The notes below the pieces were generated by a model. That model had not been told where the DNA came from. It was given only the letters and a program-made list of their open reading frames with translations, and made no database searches. The translations under genes and the position numbers were made by a program. A DNA stretch of 64,000 nucleotides from JAAUTT01 sp963846585 (GTDB taxonomy: Bacteria; Bacteroidota; Bacteroidia; Bacteroidales; JAAUTT01). Location: NCBI GenBank assembly GCA_963846585.1, contig CAWJWO010000013.1, positions 115,660 to 179,659 of the forward strand, given 5' to 3'. Positions 16,511 through 25,395 of this stretch are shown piece by piece; the stretch's first letter is position 1; each line of letters begins with the position of its first letter.

Positions 16511-17431
16511 TCATTTTAATTGATGTATATAATTATCAAGAATACTTTTAACTGTTTTATTAACGTAATTATTTTTATCGTTTTGCATTCCTTTAATAAC
16601 TTCGAAAGCACCAAGAGTACCAATATAATATCCAAGACAAATTGCCGCATTTCTTCGAACAATATTATTACTATTTTTTGTATACTTAACAAATTTATCA
16701 AAGGCGTATTCACACTGTCCCATTAAGGACAATGTTGCAATACCATCTAAAGCCATTAATATATTTTTCTGTTTACTTATTAATTGTTTTAATAGTGATA
16801 TCGATTCCTTCGAATTAATTTCCTTTAAAGCATTAAATACCTGTTCAGGGTAAAATACATTATTATATTTTTCTTTAAAATAATTTAAGGAAATATTATA
16901 TTTTTCAAATTTCACTAAAATGACTGCCGCAATGGTAGCTAATTCATTATCATTACCACTTAACATTTTTATTAATGCATTTTTTGAAACATCATTATTA
17001 TAAATAGATAGGCATTTAGCCATTACAACTAAATAATTATGATCTTTTTTTAAGGTGTCAGTAAAAATATATTTTATTAATAAATAGAGATATTTTTGAT
17101 CTTTAGTATCCCATGCTAATTTACATAAATTAAAAGTATATTTATAATCAATTATTTTAGAATAATTTATGTCTTTATTAATTTTTAAATCAAATATTTT
17201 ATACTTATATGGGAAAGGGTCATTTTCGCGACAAGGTATTATTTTATATCCGTTAAGAGCATTACCAGGATAACTTCTATTGTAGTCACCAAAGATAGTA
17301 TCAGATTTATTAAAAAAAGTTCCTCCATCTTCATCATATGGCTGTACTGCACTATCATCAGCAGGGCCGTCTTGTGCATATATATATAACGCCTTAATCG
17401 TTAAAATAGTAATTAATAATAATTTTTTCAT
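16511..17431 (-). CDS. exported HEAT-like repeat protein
   Basis: 306 residues with a signal peptide ending IYAQ (about residue 20), then an acidic segment (ADDSAVQPYDEDGG). The C-terminal 170 residues form helical pairs of HEAT type, for example NALIKMLSGNDNELATIAAVILVKFE and RRNAAICLGYYIG. Very AT-rich. It is the second HEAT-containing exported protein within 4 kb, but sequence similarity to the first is only in the repeat pattern. Function unknown. Confidence 0.7.
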   Translation of the reverse strand: MKKLLLITILTIKALYIYAQDGPADDSAVQPYDEDGGTFFNKSDTIFGDYNRSYPGNALNGYKIIPCRENDPFPYKYKIFDLKINKDINYSKIIDYKYTFNLCKLAWDTKDQKYLYLLIKYIFTDTLKKDHNYLVVMAKCLSIYNNDVSKNALIKMLSGNDNELATIAAVILVKFEKYNISLNYFKEKYNNVFYPEQVFNALKEINSKESISLLKQLISKQKNILMALDGIATLSLMGQCEYAFDKFVKYTKNSNNIVRRNAAICLGYYIGTLGAFEVIKGMQNDKNNYVNKTVKSILDNYIHQLK

Positions 17432-17766
17432 TTCATTTCATTTTTTAGTTGATAAAACCAGATGTGTATCAAATTTATTGCCGGCAAAAAATAATTTTGT
17501 AGTTCTATTTTTAATTATAGTCTTTAATTCGTTTATAGTCAATAGAATGGAATGCTTCTCAGGATAATTGTGAAATAGAGTTAAAATCAGAACTTTTAAA
17601 TAAAACGCCTATACTTTGCTGAATCCTGTGCAAAAATGTTTGAAGTACAAGTAAAAATCAATATCTGTGTAATCAATAAGGTTAAATATTTTTTCATGTA
17701 ATAGTATGCATCCGGGAATTTGATTTAAATATATAATATGTTTGAAAATCGAAACCTGTGCTCATT
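17432..17766. other. intergenic region with -7 box and a signal-peptide remnant
   Basis: Holds a minus-strand TAAATTTG box (17477 to 17470) about 35 bases before the HEAT-like gene start, and a 33-codon minus-strand frame with a perfect signal peptide (listed separately). Nothing else recognisable. Confidence 0.5.
17596..17697 (-). CDS. 33-residue signal-peptide ORF, probably a gene remnant
   Basis: Starts MKKYLTLLITQILIFTCTSN, continues IFAQDSAKYRRFI and stops. It has a basic n-region, a hydrophobic core, and an A-Q cleavage site of the kind common in this phylum, but only about 10 residues follow cleavage. It is either a small secreted peptide or the 5' end of a decayed exported protein; the stops that follow in frame (17596-17440) favour decay. 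Confidence 0.35.
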   Translation of the reverse strand: MKKYLTLLITQILIFTCTSNIFAQDSAKYRRFI

Positions 17767-18114
17767 TTATAATACGATATCTCTTACATGGTGCTCATAT
17801 TCGGGTTCCCAGGCGGGTGAGGTTATGCAAACCTGTTTTAATGAACCTTTGTAGTAGAATCTTTTATTTGGCGGAATAATTACTACATCTCCCGCGTTAA
17901 CTTTATGAGGGACATCTTCGATGAACCACGTGCCAGAACCTTCTATAATAAAGAATATAAAGTTGCTTTTGGTGTGATAAAACTCTTCAGAATGGCCTTT
18001 AATTGTTTCCTGGTAAACCACAGAAGCATCAGGGCAATCTTCTTTTGAATTGTATACCCTCATTTTTACACCTTGTTTCTCAAATTCAGCAGCATTTTCC
18101 TTTTTAAAAACCAT
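17767..18114 (-). CDS. cupin-domain protein
   Basis: 115 residues, one cupin barrel. Motif 1 is GHSEEFYHTKSNFIFFIIEGSG and motif 2 is VNAGDVVIIPPNKRFYYKG, the typical GDxxxxPxxxxH-like strand with the last His replaced. Possible metal ligands are H41, E44 and H47. Small cupins of this kind include sugar epimerase-like and dioxygenase-like proteins; the substrate is unknown. It lies 48 bases upstream (5') of nothing obvious and downstream of the Plug gene on the same strand. Confidence 0.8.
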   Translation of the reverse strand: MVFKKENAAEFEKQGVKMRVYNSKEDCPDASVVYQETIKGHSEEFYHTKSNFIFFIIEGSGTWFIEDVPHKVNAGDVVIIPPNKRFYYKGSLKQVCITSPAWEPEYEHHVRDIVL

Positions 18115-18162
18115 GACTTTACTAAAATTAAACGATTATTTTATTTGTTGTCAACTGTATCC

Positions 18163-19452
18163 TTATTTTTTCAAGCTATTGATAACTTTAACTCCGATCA
18201 ATTGGTCATAACGACTGCCAAAAGGGCAATAATAGACATAAATGGCATAATCGTTTTCAGTTTCATAATAATTCCCTTCGAAAAAACTTTCATCTGCTTT
18301 GTTTGATCCTTTAGTTTTCAATACATACTGATAGTTGTAATATCCCTGTTTTACCAAAATATCAGCTTCATAGGTTTTATGATCGGTATTATATGTAAGC
18401 CGGTTATTTTCATAACATGTATAATCTGTAAAACCACCAATCACATATACATCACCTTCATTTACAACATCATCCATCGCCAGGGACATGTGAACATGCA
18501 CATATTCAGCGTCTGTATTAGGCGTGGTACCTTGCTTATTTTGAATCAAATATTTTCCATTTAAATCTTCATTATAGAAATAACCTGTATTATTCCTTGG
18601 CTTATCGGGTTTGAGTATAACTTCGTATCTATTATTTATAAAATTGATTGATTTAATGTCAGCTTCCTGGTATTTTAAATCCTTAATATCAAAACTTCTA
18701 TATTCATTTCCTCCGGGAAAAATATTTTTTTCGTCATTTTCATACACAATTTCATCATTATTAATCTGCATCGGTTTTATGTCTGAAACTGCCGATCTCC
18801 AGTTATTATTTTTAACCACAGCAATTTTAATTGTTTGATCAGGGTTATCTATTTGAAACGAATGATGCGAAATTCTAAAATTAACCTCCTGGCTTGTATT
18901 TTCATAATCAGGTAAAACTGATCGTCTCACATTTGCAAATATTTGGACTAATTCTTCCGTAACTACAAACCTTTTTATGAGGACAGGGGTTTCCACATTA
19001 TTATCTTCGTAAACTAAAAGGACATAATTCCCTGATAGTTTAAGAGACAGATGTTCATTTGGAATTTTTAAGTAATAATGAATATAAGATATGTTGGTGC
19101 TGACAGACGATTCATAATTTACAAGTGGATTTTGTTCAAAACCATCAATATATTCAGAAGGGGATAAACGGGATGGCATCCAATCCATATCGCAATGTAT
19201 CACTGTATAATTATAGTTTTTTGAATTTTCATCCAGGTCATCGAAGCTAAAGGACAAGAATTTATCGTTTTTAAGTTCAAGTACCGGATATGAGAATTCC
19301 CATCCTTTCCTGAATAATTGTACAGTTTTAATGCTTTTTTTAAGTACAGTATCAACCGGATAGGGTCCATTCGGTGGTAATGCCTTCATACTTAAACTAA
19401 CACCTATAGCAATTATCAATAATACTAATTTAATAAATAAAGTAATTTTCAT
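18163..19452 (-). CDS. type IX secretion system Plug protein (DUF5103)
   Basis: 429 residues with a signal peptide-like N-terminus (hydrophobic to about residue 22). The family is recognisable from GWEFSYPVLELKNDKFLSFSFDDLDENSKNYNYTVIHCD, the DW-x-PS-x-L-x-x-x-EYIDGF block and the late KQGYYNYQYVL segment. Plug proteins bind the SprA (Sov) outer-membrane channel of the type IX system and close its lateral or periplasmic opening. Together with the PorE-like protein at 34.1 kb this shows the organism uses T9SS. Other T9SS genes are not nearby, as is usual. Confidence 0.85.
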   Translation of the reverse strand: MKITLFIKLVLLIIAIGVSLSMKALPPNGPYPVDTVLKKSIKTVQLFRKGWEFSYPVLELKNDKFLSFSFDDLDENSKNYNYTVIHCDMDWMPSRLSPSEYIDGFEQNPLVNYESSVSTNISYIHYYLKIPNEHLSLKLSGNYVLLVYEDNNVETPVLIKRFVVTEELVQIFANVRRSVLPDYENTSQEVNFRISHHSFQIDNPDQTIKIAVVKNNNWRSAVSDIKPMQINNDEIVYENDEKNIFPGGNEYRSFDIKDLKYQEADIKSINFINNRYEVILKPDKPRNNTGYFYNEDLNGKYLIQNKQGTTPNTDAEYVHVHMSLAMDDVVNEGDVYVIGGFTDYTCYENNRLTYNTDHKTYEADILVKQGYYNYQYVLKTKGSNKADESFFEGNYYETENDYAIYVYYCPFGSRYDQLIGVKVINSLKK

Positions 19453-19475
19453 AATTTTTGATAATTAATTATAAG

Positions 19476-19732
19476 AGCCACGAACCAAGAACCAGGAACC
19501 AAGACAAGAAATTGGACAAATCATTTAAGATTTTAGAATTGAGAATATAGATTTAAGATTTTTTATTACAGAATATCCAAATCTTAAATCTCAAATCTAG
19601 AATCTAAAATCTAGAATCACCTATCAAGCCTTCTGCTTTCTTTTATCTTTCAACTTTTATCTTCCTTCTATTGTCCTGGCTCTTGGCTCTTGGCTCTTGG
19701 TTTTTGGTTCCTGGTTCCTGGTTCCTGGTTCT
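19476..19732. repeat. dispersed 138-bp repeat flanked by AACCAGG-type arrays
   Basis: GAACCAAGAACCAGGAACC at 19482-19500 leads into an AT-rich 138-bp stretch (19498-19635) that reappears inverted at 44703-44840, ungapped with 7 mismatches by my count (about 95%). The right side carries the inverted array (TCTTGGC x3, then TTCCTGG x3, 19681-19732), which stops exactly at the rsmE stop codon. Confidence 0.88.
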
Positions 19733-20435
19733 ATTCTATTGTATTAAGGAATCTTATTGTATGACACGCAACAATACCGGCTGTTTCTGTTCGAAACCGG
19801 TTTGACCCGAGGGTAACAGGAATATAGTGATTTGTTTTAGCAATATTTATCTCATTTTCAGTAAAATCACCTTCAGGTCCTATTAATATTGATATTTCAT
19901 TGCCGGGAATGTACACTGAGCCTATGGTTTTGCGATCTCCTTCACATGTTGCAATAATCTTGTTTTCACATAATTTTGTATTGATAAAATTATTAAATTT
20001 AATTATTGGGTTCAATTTAGGATGATAGGCATTAATGGATTGTTTCATGGCCGATTCCAAAATACGGTTGCATCGTTCAATATTGATATTTTTTTTTTCG
20101 GTTCTCTCACATATCAAAGGCGATATTTCATCTATACCTATTTCTGTTGCTTTTTCGAGAAACCATTCAAAACGGTCGGGAAATTTAACGGGTGAAATTG
20201 CAATATGAAGCTTATAGTTACGTTTTTCAAATTCCGGTTTTGATTCCTTTACTATTACCCTGCACTTTTTGGGATTGGGATCTGCAATAATGGCTATATA
20301 TAAGGTACCTTTTCCATCAATCATATGTATTTCATCATTTACGTTCATTCGCAGAACTTTTATAGCGTGTTTGGATTCCTCTTCATTAAGGCTGTATTCA
20401 ATTCCTGAAATATCCGGAGTGTAAAAGATTTGCAT
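19731..20435 (-). CDS. rsmE: 16S rRNA (uracil-1498-N3) methyltransferase RsmE
   Basis: 234 residues, normal for RsmE. It has an N-terminal PUA-like part (LNEEESKHAIKVLRMNVNDEIHMIDGKG) and a C-terminal SPOUT trefoil-knot domain with IGPEGDFTENE and LGSNRFRTETAG, the SAM-binding knot loops. The enzyme methylates U1498 of 16S rRNA using SAM, in assembled 30S subunits. It sits between two repeat regions: its stop touches an AACCAGG array and its start is 10 bases from an 11-copy AGTCGTA array. Confidence 0.95.
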   Translation of the reverse strand: MQIFYTPDISGIEYSLNEEESKHAIKVLRMNVNDEIHMIDGKGTLYIAIIADPNPKKCRVIVKESKPEFEKRNYKLHIAISPVKFPDRFEWFLEKATEIGIDEISPLICERTEKKNINIERCNRILESAMKQSINAYHPKLNPIIKFNNFINTKLCENKIIATCEGDRKTIGSVYIPGNEISILIGPEGDFTENEINIAKTNHYIPVTLGSNRFRTETAGIVACHTIRFLNTIE

Positions 20436-20445
20436 AATAAATATA

Positions 20446-20690
20446 GTCGTAAGTCGTAAGTCGTAAGTCGTAAGTCGTAAGTCGTAAGTCGTAAGTCGTA
20501 AGTCGTAAGTCGTAAGTCGTAAGTATATATTATTTATATGTCCAAAGGTTTATAAGGTTTATAAAGTTTATATAGTTTATGCGTTTATGCGTTTATGCGT
20601 TTATAAAGTTTATAAGTTTATTTATATGGTGCAGGTTCCATGTCTTCACGTCCCACGTCCCACGTCCTTTTTCACCTCATCACCTCATCA
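20446..20690. repeat. 11-copy GTCGTAA array followed by TTTATAA and GACGTCC words
   Basis: GTCGTAA repeated 11 times without error (20446-20523). Then come GGTTTATA/GTTTATGC units (20545-20620), the inverted GGACGTG word (CACGTCCCACGTCCCACGTCC, 20647-20667) and CACCTCAT x2 (20672-20690). Confidence 0.93.
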
Positions 20691-20693
20691 CTT

Positions 20694-23600
20694 TCATTTA
20701 CCATTGTCCTGTTGTTTCTTTTCAATATCTTCTTGCTCAGGTTGTTGTTCTATTTCCTGATCTTCTGGTTTTTGAGATTCGCTATTTAAATGTTGTTTAT
20801 ATTTTCTTAAAAAATTATACATTTTAGTATCTGTTGCTATCAATAATGTATATGAAGTTTCATTTTTAGGAACATTCAGCACCCGTTGTTTTAAAGTAAG
20901 GTTTCTTATGATATTAACGAAATTCGTATTAGATGAAAAAACCTGCATTTCTCCTCGCGTGTAACCAAAATAGTAGAAGTTTTTATCATCCTGCTTCAGG
21001 TATATGTCCATAAAATCCCCGCTGCGTTTTCTGGTTATCTCAACATATCCATCTATCATTTTGTTTATATTAATATTAAGGATATTGCCTATTCCAATTT
21101 TTCCTGTAGATTGATATGAATTTGTTTTGCTGTTCCATTTTAAATTAAGGTTGGTGAAATTCACAGTATGTTGAAATTCAGTTGGAACAGACAATAAATT
21201 TCCATTGGATAGTTTTGTCAGAAAGGTATCAGTCATTGATTTTCCTATATTTTGGTACAAGTATCTTAACAGAACCGGACGTTTAGCATCAACCGGTTTA
21301 AAGTCGGGGATACTGTCTAATTGATTTGCAATTAATTGCATAGCGTTATCAGTGATCATGAAATCAATACCCAAAACAACATCGATTAAAACATCATTTG
21401 TATTTAAGTTATAATTTATGCCTCCGTAAACGTTAAGTTTAACCTGACCCAGGTTAACACCAAGGTTTAGTCTTCCTTCGCCGTATTCCACACATTTTGA
21501 ATTATTGATAATTAAATAATTTCCTGTTGTATCAGGATATTTCATTTTTTCCTTCGATGCAATTTCAAAAAACATAGAATCGTGGTTATAATGCAGGTAA
21601 CCACTTGATGTATGGATGTAGGAATCGTTGTAATTTCTCCTTCCGGATAAAAATGAAGGGTAGATATGAATTGAATCTGAACCTGATAATATTCCTGAAA
21701 ATATTTTATTATTGTTAATATTAAGAGGGTTATCGTTTATTGGAATAAAAATATCTTTCGGATCAATTTCGGAATTGAATTTAAGCCAGTTTGGTTTTGG
21801 TTTATCACATTTAATTACTGGTTTTACTCCTCCTGTAAAAGTTAACAGAGGCATGGATGAATTTAAGGTTACTTTTCCCTCGAATCTGAAAAACGGGCTT
21901 AAATAAAAGCTGTCAGGTTCAAGGATATTTCCCCTGGCAATAGTGTGTAATGCCGAATCTACAATTATTTCATTCATAAAAACTGTCTTAGAGGAATCAT
22001 TTTCATCAATATAGTCATATTCCCCTGTACCGGTGAAACTTTGTCTGCTCTGAACATTAACATTAGCAGAATGAAGAGTATGGAAGCGGTCATTATAGTT
22101 TGCTATAATTTTGCAATTATAAATTGTTCGCATCAGTGCAGCTTCTGCAACTGAAATTTCACCATCCGACGGATATATAATTGCATCTGCGACACGTAAT
22201 AATTTAACATCTTTGGCCCTGATTATGTCATTTTTGTAATCGAAAATGGCAGTTGGTGCAACAAAATTGAGAGTATCCTGTTTCGGATTTAATGAAATAT
22301 AACGTGGACCTTCAGGTTCTCCTTGGAAACCAAATTTTTCGTCGAAGTAATTTTTCAGATTATTGCCGGCCTTTTTGGTTTTAGTTGTGGAACCCATTGT
22401 AAGTGTCTTGTCCGGCATATTCCATTTAAAATAATTAAGGAAGCTTATATATTTGTTTTCAGGGAATTCAACTTTTGTAAAATCATCATTCGATGTAAAT
22501 TCTCCTTTTTGGAGGGAAAAATCAACATGAGATTTTACATTTTCTTCTGTTATTACTGCATATCCATTCTTTGTCGTTGATTTTAGTATAAATTGAGAGG
22601 TATCACTGTCAAAAGATTTTGCAAAGTATTTAAATAAACGGGAATTAATTTCAGCTGTTGAAATATTCATTTTTCCCCGGCCGGTTAAACCTTTAGGATC
22701 AAGGATTAGCCCTCCGTTAAGATTTGTTTCGGTATTAAACATTTGAAATGGGCTATTACCTTGGTTAATAAACATTTGGTTATCATTTATTACCCAATGT
22801 ATATAGTTATTTGCAGCCTGTACAGATGGAAATTGTGTGTTAGTAAATTGTTCATTAACAACAAATTCATTTGATTGAGTATTCATCGAATCAGGATAAA
22901 ATTTAAAATCTTTTGAAGTAGTAACTGAAGATAAATAATTCAATTTTCCAACACCACGTAATCCTTTGTTATTTAATGTTATATCTGCAAATAGCGTTCC
23001 TTTCTCCCCATATACTGGAATTCCACCAGGGCCTGGGTTAAATTTAAAACCAAGTGAATAGTCAGGTTGAAGTTTAAGCTGTTGTTCAATTGCTGGTAAA
23101 ATTCCTGAAGATTGAAATTTACCGTTAAATTTCAATCCTTCTTTGGATAAATGGTCAAGGCTGTCAATAGCAAATGGATATACCTCAAAATAAAAGCTTT
23201 CTTCCGGATAAACTCCACCTTCAATACTTTTGCTCTGAAAGTAAACATAAGAATTTTCGTGGCTTTCAAATCGCGGATATTCATGTAAATGTCTGCGTCC
23301 CGATTTATTGTCGGCTTTATCAATTTGAACATCACCGGTAAGATGTTGAATAACATTATTTACTTTATGTGGTATAGGGTTTCCATAATTATCTAATTCG
23401 CTTGTTAATACTAAAAATGATACTGAATCGACATTTTGTAAATTGATTTTAAAATCTTTATAATTAAAAAAGAAATTACTTCCATAAAATGTGAATAAGC
23501 CTGCTTCAACTTTACCATCAAACTGGAAACTTCTGTTCTCTTTCATTATTATTTGCTGCCTTGTGGGATAAATTGTAACGTTTTGTGAATCGCTCAGCGC

Positions 23601-25268
23601 AATTTTATTAATTCCATTAATATATAAATCAAACGTATTCATATCCAGGACAGCATTTGGCTGAGGTGCCTGGGTAGTAGAAACAAAGTCAACCACATCA
23701 TAATCAATACTTGATGTACTGGCAAGGAGATAATCATGAAGCCGTTTTTTTAAAGTAACAATATCCTTTTGGCTGTTATAATAAATAAAACCTTTTTGTG
23801 CCATCACCATTAATTCCTGACGCACTTCATTTGGTTCACGGCCAACAAAATCTGCAAACGATAAAGCGCTAAACTGTTCAGATTTAATTTTTTTCGAAAA
23901 TTTATAAATTAATACCAAAGGGTGAACAGCATCCATACTCTGTAAACTTTCAAATTGAACCTGTTTAAAATAATTTTGTGATTCAAACCTGGCTTTTCCG
24001 ATCGCAGAACCTCTTGCCATAGTTAAATTAATCACGGGCTGATCAATTTTCCAGGTTAGTTGTTCGAAATCCATATCAATTTTATGATATGAATTGTAAT
24101 ACGGGCTCTTTGAGGAAAATTCGTCAGATTTTAACAGATTGACTTCCTTATTTTTAACTAAATAAATGAATGATAAATCGTTATGATAAATGGAATCCCG
24201 GTTAAGATAAATTTTTACAATAGTATTTATGCCATTTATACGTTCAGGTCGAAAAACAAAATATTTTGATTTTACTTCCATTAAATTCCCGTTATTTTTT
24301 TTAACTATAATTCTGGCATCTTCCTTTTCATTCCCGGAGCCAATAATTTTAGATCCTTTCATTGAAAATCCTCCGTCATAATCGATATTTTCATATAAGT
24401 CTCTAAAAAAGAAACGTTTGTTGTAGGAATTGAATTCCGGATATAAAGTAGATTCAGAATTTTGAACATTCATTACTTTATCATTAAGTCTGCCCAAAAC
24501 GGGTTTGTTAAAATATTTTTGATAGGTAAATACAACAGAATCAGCATAATATTCAAGTCGGTTAAGATCAATGTTATAATTATTAAGTATAGCATTTACC
24601 TCTGATGCTTTAAAACCGGCAATATTCCAGTTAACTAAACCTTTATTGCCTGCCCATTTTGATTCAGCAGGATAAAATGTTCCTGAAGTTTCGTAAATTA
24701 CTATGCTGTCATTTTTTGAATAACAAGTAAGGGAACCATTTGAAAAAGAAATTGAAAATATATGATTTAATAAATGAAAGTTATAATTTGAGTTGGAAAA
24801 TTCCCACTTTACAGTTGAAGAATTATGGATACAGTTATTATTAATAACGTTTAAAATATCAGACATAAAACTGCTTAGAGCATTTAATGAGAATTTTTTC
24901 ATATTCATTAATTCCCCCAAATATTCCATTACAATTGTATAGTTATCATCTTTTTTTGTAGTATTTTTTAATTTATAAAGCATGGAAATAAGCAAAAAAT
25001 AATGTGTATCTCGAGCTTTTCCATTATATAGTATATTAGATAATTTTACAATTTCAGCTTTTTCGGTTTCAGAAAATAAATTATTTTTCCATCCATTGGT
25101 GAAATCTTCAATTTGCATATTTTCATCGCTGGTGATTTTTGAACCCAACAATTCTTTGACCTGATTAGGGTATAAGTCCGCGTTGTTAAAATAAACATTA
25201 TCTGTTTGGGAATAAATATTATACAAAATAATTATATTAAGTATAATGCAGCTGAATATTTTTACCAT
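20694..25268 (-). CDS. giant exported protein, conserved in Bacteroidota, function unknown
   Basis: 1524 residues with a signal peptide (MVKIFSCIILNIIILYNIYSQ). I recall proteins of this size and layout in other Bacteroidota, always without assigned function. The body is mostly beta-rich, with repeated phrases of the type F-Y-G-S/K-x-F-x-F-x-Y-x-D-F-K-I-N-L and G-x-G-x-L-N/E-Y-L, reminiscent of stacked beta-bridge (AsmA-like) or filamentous architecture. Around residues 460-515 (DFVGREPNEVRQELMVMAQKGFIYYN) a short helical segment looks like a winged helix. The C-terminal 25 residues are a Q/E/K-rich tail. Very AT-rich. Likely periplasmic or cell-surface; no catalytic motif seen. Confidence 0.75.
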   Translation of the reverse strand: MVKIFSCIILNIIILYNIYSQTDNVYFNNADLYPNQVKELLGSKITSDENMQIEDFTNGWKNNLFSETEKAEIVKLSNILYNGKARDTHYFLLISMLYKLKNTTKKDDNYTIVMEYLGELMNMKKFSLNALSSFMSDILNVINNNCIHNSSTVKWEFSNSNYNFHLLNHIFSISFSNGSLTCYSKNDSIVIYETSGTFYPAESKWAGNKGLVNWNIAGFKASEVNAILNNYNIDLNRLEYYADSVVFTYQKYFNKPVLGRLNDKVMNVQNSESTLYPEFNSYNKRFFFRDLYENIDYDGGFSMKGSKIIGSGNEKEDARIIVKKNNGNLMEVKSKYFVFRPERINGINTIVKIYLNRDSIYHNDLSFIYLVKNKEVNLLKSDEFSSKSPYYNSYHKIDMDFEQLTWKIDQPVINLTMARGSAIGKARFESQNYFKQVQFESLQSMDAVHPLVLIYKFSKKIKSEQFSALSFADFVGREPNEVRQELMVMAQKGFIYYNSQKDIVTLKKRLHDYLLASTSSIDYDVVDFVSTTQAPQPNAVLDMNTFDLYINGINKIALSDSQNVTIYPTRQQIIMKENRSFQFDGKVEAGLFTFYGSNFFFNYKDFKINLQNVDSVSFLVLTSELDNYGNPIPHKVNNVIQHLTGDVQIDKADNKSGRRHLHEYPRFESHENSYVYFQSKSIEGGVYPEESFYFEVYPFAIDSLDHLSKEGLKFNGKFQSSGILPAIEQQLKLQPDYSLGFKFNPGPGGIPVYGEKGTLFADITLNNKGLRGVGKLNYLSSVTTSKDFKFYPDSMNTQSNEFVVNEQFTNTQFPSVQAANNYIHWVINDNQMFINQGNSPFQMFNTETNLNGGLILDPKGLTGRGKMNISTAEINSRLFKYFAKSFDSDTSQFILKSTTKNGYAVITEENVKSHVDFSLQKGEFTSNDDFTKVEFPENKYISFLNYFKWNMPDKTLTMGSTTKTKKAGNNLKNYFDEKFGFQGEPEGPRYISLNPKQDTLNFVAPTAIFDYKNDIIRAKDVKLLRVADAIIYPSDGEISVAEAALMRTIYNCKIIANYNDRFHTLHSANVNVQSRQSFTGTGEYDYIDENDSSKTVFMNEIIVDSALHTIARGNILEPDSFYLSPFFRFEGKVTLNSSMPLLTFTGGVKPVIKCDKPKPNWLKFNSEIDPKDIFIPINDNPLNINNNKIFSGILSGSDSIHIYPSFLSGRRNYNDSYIHTSSGYLHYNHDSMFFEIASKEKMKYPDTTGNYLIINNSKCVEYGEGRLNLGVNLGQVKLNVYGGINYNLNTNDVLIDVVLGIDFMITDNAMQLIANQLDSIPDFKPVDAKRPVLLRYLYQNIGKSMTDTFLTKLSNGNLLSVPTEFQHTVNFTNLNLKWNSKTNSYQSTGKIGIGNILNININKMIDGYVEITRKRSGDFMDIYLKQDDKNFYYFGYTRGEMQVFSSNTNFVNIIRNLTLKQRVLNVPKNETSYTLLIATDTKMYNFLRKYKQHLNSESQKPEDQEIEQQPEQEDIEKKQQDNGK

Positions 25269-25335
25269 AAATCAATTTGTATGTATTATCAATAATAGTC
25301 TAAATATCCTAAATTTACAATTAATTTTAAAAATA

Positions 25336-25371
25336 GTGCCTAGTGCATAGTGTGTAGTGCATAGTGCATAA
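25336..25371. repeat. heptamer array, word AGTGCAT
   Basis: TAGTGCC, TAGTGCA, TAGTGTG, TAGTGCA, TAGTGCA lie upstream of the hybrid kinase and are probably part of its leader. Confidence 0.85.
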
Positions 25372-25395
25372 AAAATGATTAATGGATAATGAAAT

